From positions 1 to 64,000 of the forward strand of contig SVUG01000002.1 in NCBI GenBank assembly GCA_015063385.1: a stretch of 64,000 nt of DNA. Reading direction: 5' to 3'. Numbering within the stretch: position 1 is the stretch's first letter; each line of letters starts with the position of its first letter. A program made the position numbers and the translations under genes. The DNA comes from Oscillospiraceae bacterium (GTDB lineage: Bacteria > Bacillota > Clostridia > Oscillospirales > CAG-272). Below the pieces are notes generated by a model. That model saw only the letters and a list, made by a program, of their open reading frames with translations. It did no database searches and was not told the DNA's origin. This document shows, in pieces, positions 8,695 to 17,756 of this stretch.

Positions 8695-11109
8695 TTACAT
8701 TTTTTTAAGCTTGGCGTAGGTCGCCATAAGCTTCTTTTGCTGTCCGTTATCGAATTTCACCTCGTAGAGCACGTCACCGCCCATATCGCGCGCAGAGAGT
8801 ATCTCTCCCTCGCCGAACATATCGTGGCGCACGCGCGTGCCGGGGACAAATTTAGTGATGCCGAAATCGGCAGCACCTGCCTTTGCGCGCTTCTTCTCCT
8901 CCACGGCTGCCGCACGGCGAATCTCGGTGAAATAGTTGCGCTCGTGGCTCTGCTGAATAGTCGATGCCCCACCCCAGCCTGCATATGCAGGGCGCGAACG
9001 GCGGGGATTATCCTCGTGTATGAGTGCCTTCGGCATCTCGTCAGCGACGAAGCGCGAGAGGCGATTGTACCCCGTCTTGCCGTACATCATACGGCTCTTT
9101 GCGTGGGTGATATATAGCTTTTCCTTGGCTCTGGTTATCGCAACGTAGGCAAGCCTTCGCTCCTCGCTCATCTCGTCAGGCTCGCCGATATTCTGCTGCG
9201 AGGGGAAGATGCCGTCCTCGACTCCTGCGAGGAATACCACGGGGAACTCAAGTCCCTTGGCGGCGTGAATGGTCATCAGCACAACCGCGTCGGCACTCTC
9301 GTCGTACTTGTCGACGTCGGCAACGAGCGAGATTTCCTCAAGGAATCCGGGGGCGGTCGGCTCAATTTCAAGCTCGGCACAGCGCGACTCATACTCGACT
9401 GCCGCACCGATAAATTCGCGCACGAACTCTATCTTTCCCTCTCCCTCAAAGCCCTCGGCAATAAGCATCGCCTCGTAGCCTGACTCCTTGAAAATTGCTT
9501 CAATCATCTCGGAGGGAAGCGTCTTTTCCGCCTTGATTTTCTCCATCATATCGGTAAAGGCGGTGAGCTTGTCAGCGCTCTTTGACAGCGCAGTAAACTC
9601 GCCTGCCCGACGGCAGACCTCGTACATTGAATAGCCGCGGCCGCTTGCAATCTCCTCAATGGCGTCAACCGTTGCAGCGCCTATTTTGCGCTTTGGCTCG
9701 TTGATTATGCGCTTTAAGCGCAGGTTGTCGAACGGAGATACGAGCACAGAGAGGTAGGCCATCATATCCTTGACCTCCTTGCGATCGTAGAAGCCCATAT
9801 CTCCGACCACCCTGTACGGCACACCGCTCTTGGCAAAGCCCGTCTGGAGCGAACGGCCGAGTGCGTTGACTCGGTAAAGCACGGCAAAGTCGGAATAGCG
9901 TCTGCCGCCCTCACGGATTGCCGAATTTATCCTATCTATTATATAGCGCGACTCGTCACTCTGGTCCTCTGCCTCGTGGAGAGTGATTTTTTCACCGTCG
10001 CCCTTGTCGCACCAGAGCCTCTTGTCACGGCGGCCCTCGTTATGATGAATAACCGCATTCGCCGCCTCGAGAATATTTCCCGTCGAGCGATAATTCTGCT
10101 CGAGCTTTATGACGGTGGCGTCTGGATAGGTTTTGTCAAAATTAAGTATATTTTCAATGGTAGCGCCGCGGAACTTGTAGATGCTCTGGTCGTCGTCGCC
10201 CACTACCATTATATTTCTGTATTTATCCGAGAGGAGCTTCGTCAGGACGAACTGCGCGTAGTTGGTGTCCTGATACTCGTCAACGAGGACGAAGCGGAAC
10301 TTGTGCTGATAATACTCGCGCACCTCGTCGTCCGACTCCAGCAGCTCGACGGTTTTCATAATAATGTCGTCAAAGTCAACTGCGTTATACTCCGAGAGCT
10401 TCTTCTGATAGAGCTTATAAATCGCGGCAATATCGCGGCTTCTCGGGTCGTGGCCAGCCTCGTACTCGTCGGGCGACTTCAGCTCGTCCTTAGCCATGCT
10501 GATAGCCGTGCAGACTGCCTTGGGCGCGAGGCGCTTTTCATCAATATCAAGCTCGCGCATGCAAAGGGTGACGAGGCGCTTCTGGTCGTCGGTGTCGTAA
10601 ATCGAGAATCCCTCGCGGTAGCCCACGCGCTCACCGAATCGGCGCAGAATACGCAGGCAAATCGAATGGAAGGTGCCTGCCCAGACCGAGCGCGAGGTTT
10701 CCTCGTCGTCAAAGGTGCGGCTGAGTCGGTCGCGAATCTCGCCTGCCGCCTTGTTGGTAAAGGTGATGGCAAGCACCGACCAGGGTGCTACGGGCGAGGT
10801 AATAAACTGCGGCAAAAGCTCCTCTATTTCAGAGGGGGAAAGCTCGAGCGCCCCCTCAAGAGCCGAGACCGCCTCGGCAGTGAGTCCCTCGGGAGCATAC
10901 TCCGAAAAATAGGCGTTGCCGTAGCGGATAATATATGCAATTCTGTTGACCAAAACGGTGGTCTTTCCGCTTCCCGCGCCCGCAAGAACCAAAAGCGGTC
11001 CGTCGGTTGTGAAAACCGCGCGGCACTGCTCGGGATTAAGCCTCGCACCGTACGCTTTATCAAAGAGCGCGCGCTTGGCTTTTATGTATTTTTGTGCTAA
11101 ATCCTGCAT
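8695..11109 (-). CDS. pcrA: UvrD/PcrA-type ATP-dependent DNA helicase
   Basis: LNPEQCRAVFTTDGPLLVLAGAGSGKTTVLVNRI, VDEYQDTNYAQF, VMTIHAAKGLEFPVVF-type motifs; 804 aa. Confidence 0.93.
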   Translation of the reverse strand: MQDLAQKYIKAKRALFDKAYGARLNPEQCRAVFTTDGPLLVLAGAGSGKTTVLVNRIAYIIRYGNAYFSEYAPEGLTAEAVSALEGALELSPSEIEELLPQFITSPVAPWSVLAITFTNKAAGEIRDRLSRTFDDEETSRSVWAGTFHSICLRILRRFGERVGYREGFSIYDTDDQKRLVTLCMRELDIDEKRLAPKAVCTAISMAKDELKSPDEYEAGHDPRSRDIAAIYKLYQKKLSEYNAVDFDDIIMKTVELLESDDEVREYYQHKFRFVLVDEYQDTNYAQFVLTKLLSDKYRNIMVVGDDDQSIYKFRGATIENILNFDKTYPDATVIKLEQNYRSTGNILEAANAVIHHNEGRRDKRLWCDKGDGEKITLHEAEDQSDESRYIIDRINSAIREGGRRYSDFAVLYRVNALGRSLQTGFAKSGVPYRVVGDMGFYDRKEVKDMMAYLSVLVSPFDNLRLKRIINEPKRKIGAATVDAIEEIASGRGYSMYEVCRRAGEFTALSKSADKLTAFTDMMEKIKAEKTLPSEMIEAIFKESGYEAMLIAEGFEGEGKIEFVREFIGAAVEYESRCAELEIEPTAPGFLEEISLVADVDKYDESADAVVLMTIHAAKGLEFPVVFLAGVEDGIFPSQQNIGEPDEMSEERRLAYVAITRAKEKLYITHAKSRMMYGKTGYNRLSRFVADEMPKALIHEDNPRRSRPAYAGWGGASTIQQSHERNYFTEIRRAAAVEEKKRAKAGAADFGITKFVPGTRVRHDMFGEGEILSARDMGGDVLYEVKFDNGQQKKLMATYAKLKKM

Positions 11110-11291
11110 TTTTTAACCGTGCTTTCGTAATATTTGAGCAACAATGTACAAATTTCGTAAAAATTACGCAACTTTTCGCCTCTGTGGCGCTCAAAGCTTT
11201 CTCGCGCGCCGTCTTTGCCGAGGCACTGCTGTGGTAAGTTCGACTATAAATTCCCGACTTTTCGGGGGTAATTCTTTTTATTTCAAAAGCG

Positions 11292-11399
11292 TTTTCCACA
11301 GAAATAACTGTTGAAAATGTGGAAAAGTTTTTGTCGAAAAAGGGCGCAAAAGGCTCGGTAGGCTTATGGAAAACCGAAAAACCACACAGGTTTTCCACA
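11292..11399. promoter_or_regulatory. Cluster of near-consensus DnaA-box-like 9-mers
   Basis: TTTTCCACA at 11292 and 11391, TGTGGAAAA at 11319; each one mismatch from TTATCCACA. Confidence 0.35.
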
Positions 11400-11562
11400 T
11401 TTTGTCCTCTCGCTATTCCAGATGCTGACAGGTCGGGCAAAAATTACACTTTTCCGTTATTTGAGCGAAAACGCTTCAAAGGGGGCAATAAATGATTTTT
11501 TTCCTGCATTTGCTTCTGCCCTCGTTTTTTTCGCATTTTCGCTTCGTAATTTATACGAACTT

Positions 11563-13719
11563 TTAGCGTTTTTTGCTTTTTTGGAACTGTTTTTGCGTGT
11601 TTTTAGTTGACTTTTGTCTTTTAGCGCCGCCACGCTCGCTCATCTGTGCAGCCTCGCGTCTGATACGGCTCGCGTCCTCGCCGAAAATGCGGTCGAATTT
11701 CGTCTTTTTTGAACGCGATACGCTCTGCACGGCCGATTTTCCTCTTTGTGCGGTGCTCTGAGAGGCCGATTTTCCTCTTTGTGCGGTGCTCTGAGAGGCC
11801 GATTTTCCTCTTTGCGCGGTGCTCTGTGCAGAGGCTCTGCCCCTTTGCGACGGCTGACGGGTGTGCTTGCCGGACGGTTTTTTCTTATCGGGAATATATC
11901 TTCCGCCACCCTGCGCGAATGCAGGGCGCACGAGGCAGTCGGGAGTGTTGCCAATCAGGTCCTCCCTGCCCGCGATTTTCAGCGCCTCGCGCACGAGATT
12001 TGCGTTTTCAGGCTTTGAATACTGAAGAAGCGCGCGCTGCAGCGCCTTCTCGTGATAGTCGGTAGTCACCTCGACGCGCTTCATAGTCATCGGGTGAATT
12101 CCCGTGTAGTACATTACCGTGGATATTGTGCCCGGAGTGGGATAGAAATCCTGCACCTGCTCCGGCATATAGCCCCATTTTTTGAGCCAGAGAGCCATTT
12201 CCACCGCGTCCTTCATAGTCGAGCCCGGGTGGCTGGACATAAGATACGGCACGAGGTACTGCTCAAGGCCTGCCTCGGAGCAAAGGGCGAAATATTTCTT
12301 TTTGAATTTCTCGTAGACCTCAATAGGCGGCTTGCCCATCATAGAAAGGGCGTTATTCGAGCAGTGCTCGGGCGCCACCTTGAGCTGTCCCGACACGTGC
12401 CTTGTGACGAGCTGACGGAAGAAGGAGTCGTCAGGGTCGCAGGTAAGGTAATCAAATCTGATGCCCGAGCGCACGAAAACCTTTTTCACTTTTGGCAGAG
12501 CCTCTATATCGCGGAGCATTTTCGCATACTCCGAGTGGTCAACCTCAAGATGCTTGCAAGGGGTTGGGGAGAGGCATTTCTTCGAGGGGCAGACACCGTT
12601 TTCCGCCTGGCGCTTGCAGGACGGATAGCGGAAGTTGGCGGTAGGGCCGCCAACTTCATTGATGTAGCCCTTGAAGTCGGCAAGCTCGGTAATCTTTTTC
12701 GCCTCGGAAATAACGCTCTCGACACTGCGCGAGCGCACCTCGCGTCCTTGGTGGAAGGCGATAGCGCAGAAATTGCAAGCGCCAAAGCAGCCGCGGTTAT
12801 GAGTTATCGAATGCTTGACCTCGGTTATGGCGGGAACGCCGCCCTCCGAGTCGTAGTCGGGGTGATAATCGCGCGCGTATGGGAGCGAATAAACCGCGTC
12901 AAGCTCCTCGCGCTCAAGAGGCGGCATAGGCGGATTCTGCACGAGCATCTTGTCACCGTAATACTCGATTATCGCCTTGCCTCTTACCGAATCGGTGTTT
13001 TTATACTGCGTGGCAAACGCGCGTGCGTATGCCTCCTTATCGCTTTTAAGTATATCGTAATCGTCTGTTTCGATAGAATCAAAATGCACCGTCTCACCGC
13101 GCTTTGCAAGATATACCGTACCGCGCACGTCGCGGATTTTCTTAATCGGAACGCCCTTGCCGATAAGCTGCGCCACGCGGCGAAGAATATTCTCACCCAT
13201 TCCGTAGGTCAAGAGGTCTGCGCGCGAATCGACCAGAATCGAGCGCCTCACGCGGTCGTCCCAATAGTCGTAGTGGGCAAAGCGGCGAAGCGACGCTTCA
13301 AGTCCGCCGATAATAATAGGAACGTCACCGTAAGCCTCGCGTATGCGGTTTGAGTAAACTATAACCGCGCGGTCGGGGCGTGCACCCATTTTACCGCCTG
13401 CGGAGTAGTAGTCGTAGGAGCGACGCTTTTTGGACACGGTGTAGTGTGCCACCATAGAGTCGATATTACCGCCCGTCACCAAAAAGCCAAGACGGGGCCT
13501 GCCGAAGCGTTTAAAATCCTCACAGCTCTTGTAGTCGGGCTGGGAGAGAATTGCCACGCGGAAGCCCTCTGCCTCGAGGACGCGCGATATAATAGAAACG
13601 CCAAAGGACGGGTGGTCGACATAAGCGTCACCCGTCACGTATACGAAATCAACCTCGGACCAATTCCGAGCCCTGACGTCATCGGCATTTACAGGAAGAA
13701 AATCAAGTCTGTCTTTCAT
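11563..13719 (-). CDS. YgiQ-family radical SAM protein
   Basis: NRGCFGACNFCAIAFHQGR radical SAM CxxxCxxC, MMGKPPIEVYEKF, VQDFYPTPGTISTVMYYTG. Confidence 0.92.
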   Translation of the reverse strand: MKDRLDFLPVNADDVRARNWSEVDFVYVTGDAYVDHPSFGVSIISRVLEAEGFRVAILSQPDYKSCEDFKRFGRPRLGFLVTGGNIDSMVAHYTVSKKRRSYDYYSAGGKMGARPDRAVIVYSNRIREAYGDVPIIIGGLEASLRRFAHYDYWDDRVRRSILVDSRADLLTYGMGENILRRVAQLIGKGVPIKKIRDVRGTVYLAKRGETVHFDSIETDDYDILKSDKEAYARAFATQYKNTDSVRGKAIIEYYGDKMLVQNPPMPPLEREELDAVYSLPYARDYHPDYDSEGGVPAITEVKHSITHNRGCFGACNFCAIAFHQGREVRSRSVESVISEAKKITELADFKGYINEVGGPTANFRYPSCKRQAENGVCPSKKCLSPTPCKHLEVDHSEYAKMLRDIEALPKVKKVFVRSGIRFDYLTCDPDDSFFRQLVTRHVSGQLKVAPEHCSNNALSMMGKPPIEVYEKFKKKYFALCSEAGLEQYLVPYLMSSHPGSTMKDAVEMALWLKKWGYMPEQVQDFYPTPGTISTVMYYTGIHPMTMKRVEVTTDYHEKALQRALLQYSKPENANLVREALKIAGREDLIGNTPDCLVRPAFAQGGGRYIPDKKKPSGKHTRQPSQRGRASAQSTAQRGKSASQSTAQRGKSASQSTAQRGKSAVQSVSRSKKTKFDRIFGEDASRIRREAAQMSERGGAKRQKSTKNTQKQFQKSKKR
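11731..11829. repeat. 33-bp tandem repeat x3 encoding STAQRGKSASQ units in the YgiQ tail
   Basis: ggccgattttcctctttgtgcggtgctctgaga starting at 11731, 11764, 11797. Confidence 0.9.
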
Positions 13720-13721
13720 AA

Positions 13722-14963
13722 TCAAAGGCTGAAGCTGTCGAGCGAAACCTCTCTCTGCTCGCCCGATTCCATATCACGAAGCTGGGCAATACCAGCGTCA
13801 ATCTCGGAGTCGCCTATAATAAGAGTGTACCTTGCGCCCTTCTTGTTGGCGTATTTCATCTGCGCCTTAAGGCTTCTGCCAACCACGTCGCACTCGGCAA
13901 ATTTGCCCTCGCGGCGAAGTCGCTCGGCAATCTCAAGTCCCTTAATCATCGCTCTTTCGCCAAGAGAAGCAATATAAATTTCGGGCCTTTCCGCCTCAAG
14001 TGAGTCAAGTCCGAGCTCGCGCAGAGCAAGGATAAGACGGGTGATGCCCATGCCGAAGCCAATGCCCGAAAGCTCAGGGCCGCCGAGTGAGGAAACGAGT
14101 CCGTCATAGCGACCGCCGCCGCAGACGGTGGACTGTGAGCCGATGCCCTCGGCAATAAACTCAAATACCGTACCCGTGTAGTAGTCGAGTCCTCTGACTA
14201 TCGCGGGGTCAACCTCGTAGTCGATATTCATAGCGTCAAGCGCTCTGCCAAGCATATCAAAATTGCCCTTACAGGTGTCGCAAAGGTGGTCGACCGTTCT
14301 CGGTGCGCCGGCGGCGAGTGCGTGGCAGTCGGGGTTCTTGCAATCTAAAAGTCTGAGAGGATTTTTGTCAAGTCTTGTCTTGCAGGTGTCACAAAGGCTG
14401 TCAATATGTGAACTATAGTAGTCAACAAGTGCCTTTCTGTAGGTAGGACGGCAGTCCTTGCAGCCAATCGAGTTGACGTGGAGCTTCACGTTTTTGAGTC
14501 CGAGTCTATTAAGAACCGAGTTCGCAAGCGAGATAGCCGTTGCGTCAGCAGCAGGACTTGCAGAGCCGAACATCTCCGTGCCGAACTGGAAGAACTCTCG
14601 GCTTCTGCCCGCCTGTGGCTTCTCGTGACGGAAGCAGGACATGATATAGTAATATTTCAGGGGCATCGGGTCGGAGCATTTGCCGTTCTCGATAAGCGCT
14701 CTGACAACCGAGGCAGTGCCCTCCGGACGAAGCGAGATAGAGCGTCCCTCGTCTCTGTCTGCAAAGGTATACATCTCCTTTTGCACGACGTCTGTGGTGT
14801 CGCCGACTCCTCTGACGAATAGCTCGGTGTTCTCAAAGGTGGGCGTTCTGATTTCGCCATAGCCGTATCTCTCGGCTTCCTCGCGCATAATTCCCTCTAT
14901 ATGTCTCCAGAGGGGAGTCTCCTCGGGAAGTATATCCATCGTACCTTTAATTTTCTGAATCAT
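13722..14963 (-). CDS. hisS: Histidyl-tRNA synthetase
   Basis: MIQKIKGTMDILPEETPLW..., FRHEKPQAGRSREFFQFGTEMFG, VRGLDYYTGTVFEF, GGGRYDGL. Confidence 0.95.
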   Translation of the reverse strand: MIQKIKGTMDILPEETPLWRHIEGIMREEAERYGYGEIRTPTFENTELFVRGVGDTTDVVQKEMYTFADRDEGRSISLRPEGTASVVRALIENGKCSDPMPLKYYYIMSCFRHEKPQAGRSREFFQFGTEMFGSASPAADATAISLANSVLNRLGLKNVKLHVNSIGCKDCRPTYRKALVDYYSSHIDSLCDTCKTRLDKNPLRLLDCKNPDCHALAAGAPRTVDHLCDTCKGNFDMLGRALDAMNIDYEVDPAIVRGLDYYTGTVFEFIAEGIGSQSTVCGGGRYDGLVSSLGGPELSGIGFGMGITRLILALRELGLDSLEAERPEIYIASLGERAMIKGLEIAERLRREGKFAECDVVGRSLKAQMKYANKKGARYTLIIGDSEIDAGIAQLRDMESGEQREVSLDSFSL

Positions 14964-14994
14964 TTTTATATATCTCCTAAATTTATTATCAAAA

Positions 14995-15114
14995 GTCACG
15001 CTTGCAAGGCAAGCATATATATCACTCTCGCAGAGCGAGAATACCACGCTTGCAAGGCAAGCATATCACTCCGACAGAGTCGGAATATCTCTCTCACGAA
15101 GTGAGCATATCACT
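14995..15114. repeat. Array of short hairpins separated by ATATCAC-like linkers
   Basis: TCAC-GCTTGCaagGCAAGC-atatATATCAC-TCTCGCagaGCGAGA-ATACCAC-GCTTGCaagGCAAGC-ATATCAC-TCCGACagaGTCGGA-ATATCTC-TCTCACgaaGTGAG... Confidence 0.85.
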
Positions 15115-15496
15115 ATTCTTCGTGTGCAGCGCGAAGAAGAACATCCAGCCTCTCTCCGTCGCCAATCCATTCGAGCATTCCGATAACCGCCTCAAAGCCC
15201 GTGGCAGCGCGGTAATCTGCGGCGCTGGCGTGACGCGGCTTGTTGAGATGCCCCGAATTTGCAGCCCTCTTATAGACCTCACGCTCGTCCTCAAGCAGCA
15301 TCGGCTCGATTTTGCGCATCATATTCGCCTGCGCCTCGGCGGTGACAAATTTCAGCGCCGCCTCGTTGAGCTCACCGGATTTACATATTCCGCTATCAAC
15401 GAGCATTCGTCTGACGAACAGCGCGTGGCGCGCATCACCGAGATATGCAAGAGCCGCCACAGTCGGCAGGCTCGTTCCGAGAAGTCTATCGTGCAT
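15113..15496 (-). CDS. mrnC: Mini-ribonuclease 3
   Basis: VAALAYLGDARHALFVRRML and YRAATGFEAVIGMLEWIGDGERL. Confidence 0.85.
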   Translation of the reverse strand: MHDRLLGTSLPTVAALAYLGDARHALFVRRMLVDSGICKSGELNEAALKFVTAEAQANMMRKIEPMLLEDEREVYKRAANSGHLNKPRHASAADYRAATGFEAVIGMLEWIGDGERLDVLLRAAHEE

Positions 15497-15674
15497 TACT
15501 GCTTCCTTTCTAAAACGACATTTTTTCGCGATTATATTGTATCATAAAAATTTTATAAAATCAATATTAAAAATAATAATATTTTTTGTTTTAAGGCTTG
15601 AAATCTAAAAAACGATATGGTATAATTGTGATGTTAGAGTGCAAATTATGCAAAAATGCGTGCGGAGGGTGAGA

Positions 15675-16364
15675 ATGAGCGAATTTGCTTATATTGAAAA
15701 GAACCTTCGCGAGCTTTCTTCTGAGATAGACGAGCTTGCTGCTGCAAAGGGGCGCGAGGTCAGGCTTGTTGCAGTGACGAAAAGCGGCTCGGACGAGGAG
15801 CTTCTGGCGCTTTGCCGCGCGGGTGCTCTCGATATTGGTGAGAACCGTCCGGGTGAGCTGCGTCGCAGAGGGGACTTGCTTTTTGCCGAGGGATTTACTC
15901 CCACGCTACACGAAATTGGCAATCTTCAGCGCAATAAGGTCAAGCTGATTATCGAGTCGGTGGGGCTTATCCACTCGCTTGACAATATGGCGCTTGCTCT
16001 GGAAATAGACAAGCAGGCAGGGCGTGTCGGTCGGCGCGTGAGCGTGCTGATTGAGATTAACTCGGCGCGCGAGGAGCAAAAGGACGGTGTGCTTCCCGAG
16101 GAGGCAGAGGCGTTTTTCCTTGAGGTGCGAAAGCTGCCGAATATATCTGTCGCAGGACTTATGACTATGGGCCCCGTGTGCGAAAATCCCGAGGAAATCA
16201 GACCTTATTTCAGGCTGACGAGGGAGCTATTTGATAGATTAAACAGAACCTACGGCTTTGAGGGTGGGATACTCTCGATGGGAATGAGCGACAGCTATCG
16301 CGTTGCCATTGAGGAGGGCTCAACGCTTGTCAGAGTCGGACGGAAGCTTTTTAATAAAGATTAA
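15675..16364 (+). CDS. yggS: YggS-family pyridoxal-phosphate-binding protein
   Basis: VRLVAVTKSGSDEELL, DIGENRPGEL, HEIGNLQRNKVK, LSMGMSDSYRVAIEEGSTLVRVGRKLF. Confidence 0.9.
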   Translation: MSEFAYIEKNLRELSSEIDELAAAKGREVRLVAVTKSGSDEELLALCRAGALDIGENRPGELRRRGDLLFAEGFTPTLHEIGNLQRNKVKLIIESVGLIHSLDNMALALEIDKQAGRVGRRVSVLIEINSAREEQKDGVLPEEAEAFFLEVRKLPNISVAGLMTMGPVCENPEEIRPYFRLTRELFDRLNRTYGFEGGILSMGMSDSYRVAIEEGSTLVRVGRKLFNKD

Positions 16365-16383
16365 AAGAAAGGAAGTACCCAAA

Positions 16384-16797
16384 ATGTTTGAGGATTTCAA
16401 GAAAAAATTAAGAAAAATGGGAATCGGCGCGGATGAGGGCACTGATATTCCCGCATTTCCCACATACGAGGAGGTCACACCCATGAACAACGTTATTAAA
16501 GAAGAACCCAAGAAGCCTGCAGCTCCCATAGTTGCAAACACCGGCGACGCTGACAGCAATATCGAGCTCAAGGTAGTTCGTCCCGCATCCTTTGAGGAGG
16601 TTAGCGAGATTGCAGATTATCTCATCGAGGGCTGCACCGTAGTGCTCAACCTCGAGCTTCTCGACGGCGCACAGACGCTCCGCATGCTCGATTTCCTTAA
16701 CGGAGTCACCTACTCCAACGACGGTGAAATCAAGAACGTGGCTAAGAGCACCTACATCATCACTCCCCATAACGTAGACGTTTCCGACGATAACTGA
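16384..16797 (+). CDS. sepF: SepF-like cell division protein
   Basis: VVRPASFEEVSEIADYLIEGCTVVLNLELLDGAQTLRMLDFLNGVTYSNDGEIKNVAKSTYIITPHNV. Confidence 0.9.
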   Translation: MFEDFKKKLRKMGIGADEGTDIPAFPTYEEVTPMNNVIKEEPKKPAAPIVANTGDADSNIELKVVRPASFEEVSEIADYLIEGCTVVLNLELLDGAQTLRMLDFLNGVTYSNDGEIKNVAKSTYIITPHNVDVSDDN

Positions 16798-16806
16798 TTT
16801 TGGAAT

Positions 16807-17000
16807 GTTAGATTTGGTGAGAACGAAAATCCAGGGTTAAATTAAAAACCGAATTGTGTGCAAAAGCCGCTATGATGGCTAGTAATGCCTAAATCCTACG
16901 GATTTATTTTTATCGTGGGATTTTCTTGCACCGTTTGCTTCCTCCGACGTATCTTTATACGCCTCTCGGTCGCAAACGGCACATCTCCCCTAAATCTGCC
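16807..17000. repeat. MITE-like palindromic element (longer copy)
   Basis: Imperfect inverted ends gttagatttggtgaga ... ctcccctaaatctgcc. Confidence 0.5.
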
Positions 17001-17015
17001 TATCCCAAAACCGTT

Positions 17016-17088
17016 GTCAGATTTGGTGAGAGAGAAGGTATGTATATAGCCTCTCGGTCGCAAGCGGCACATCTGACCGAAATCTGCC
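17016..17088. repeat. Second, shorter palindromic copy
   Basis: gtcagatttggtgag ... ctgaccgaaatctgcc; shares cctctcggtcgcaaRcggcacatct with the first copy. Confidence 0.5.
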
Positions 17089-17183
17089 TATCTGAAGCAA
17101 TTTTTAATAGCTAAAACTGATTTTCTATGGGAATCGGCAACGGTTGCCGATTCCCTTTTTACTTTTTTAAATTGGAGTTTAAA

Positions 17184-17756
17184 ATGGTTTGGTTTAAGAA
17201 GAAAACACCGCTTGAATATATAATCTATTCGGCGATAATCCTCGGCGGTATACTCATCGACCAGCTCTCGAAGTTTTTGGTCTTTAAGTTTATGCACCTT
17301 TACGAGTCGATACCGCTTATCAAGGGATTTCTACATATCACCTACACCACCAACGACGGCGCGGCGTTCGGCATGATGGACGGCGCGAGGTGGGTATTTA
17401 TAGTCGTGTCGCTTATCGCCATACTCGTCTTTGGCGCTTACCTCTACCTCGGTCACGCGGATAATTGGCTGTACGCGGTGGCACTCGGTATGGTCATTTC
17501 GGGCGGAATCGGCAATATGATTGACAGACTCGGTCTTGGCTTCTACGTCAATCCCGTGACGGGAAATGGCGAGGTCATCGACTTTATCGACTTCTGCGGC
17601 ATCTGGAACGCGATTTTCAACGGTGCTGACTCCTTCGTGTGCGTTGGCGCAGGACTGCTGATTTTGGCGCTGGTGATTGATATAGTCAAGGAATCAAAGG
17701 AAGAAAAGGCAAAGAAAGCCGCTTTGGGAAAAGAAAATGATTCTGACGGTAAATAA
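17184..17756 (+). CDS. lspA: Lipoprotein signal peptidase II
   Basis: LIDQLSKFLVFKF, TNDGAAFGM, GGIGNMIDRLGLGFVvDFIDF-type motifs, 4 TMs. Confidence 0.92.
   Translation: MVWFKKKTPLEYIIYSAIILGGILIDQLSKFLVFKFMHLYESIPLIKGFLHITYTTNDGAAFGMMDGARWVFIVVSLIAILVFGAYLYLGHADNWLYAVALGMVISGGIGNMIDRLGLGFYVNPVTGNGEVIDFIDFCGIWNAIFNGADSFVCVGAGLLILALVIDIVKESKEEKAKKAALGKENDSDGK

Noticed and set aside
9976-11100. 374-aa plus-strand ORF antisense to pcrA
   Set aside because: Long antisense ORFs are frequent in this codon-biased sequence; the pcrA frame has clear motifs and this one has none.
11060-11440. 126-aa minus-strand ORF in the pcrA-ygiQ gap
   Set aside because: Overlaps the pcrA start and the DnaA-box-like cluster; no SD or recognisable domain.
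12052-13353. 433-aa plus-strand ORF antisense to ygiQ
   Set aside because: Composition looks like antisense translation; the minus strand encodes an evident radical SAM protein.
14964-15112. A T-box leader for hisS
   Set aside because: No GGTACCGCG-like T-box or specifier architecture upstream of hisS; only the hairpin array is present.
15002-15547. 181-aa plus-strand ORF over the hisS-upstream array and mrnC
   Set aside because: Antisense to mrnC, and its start lies within the hairpin array.
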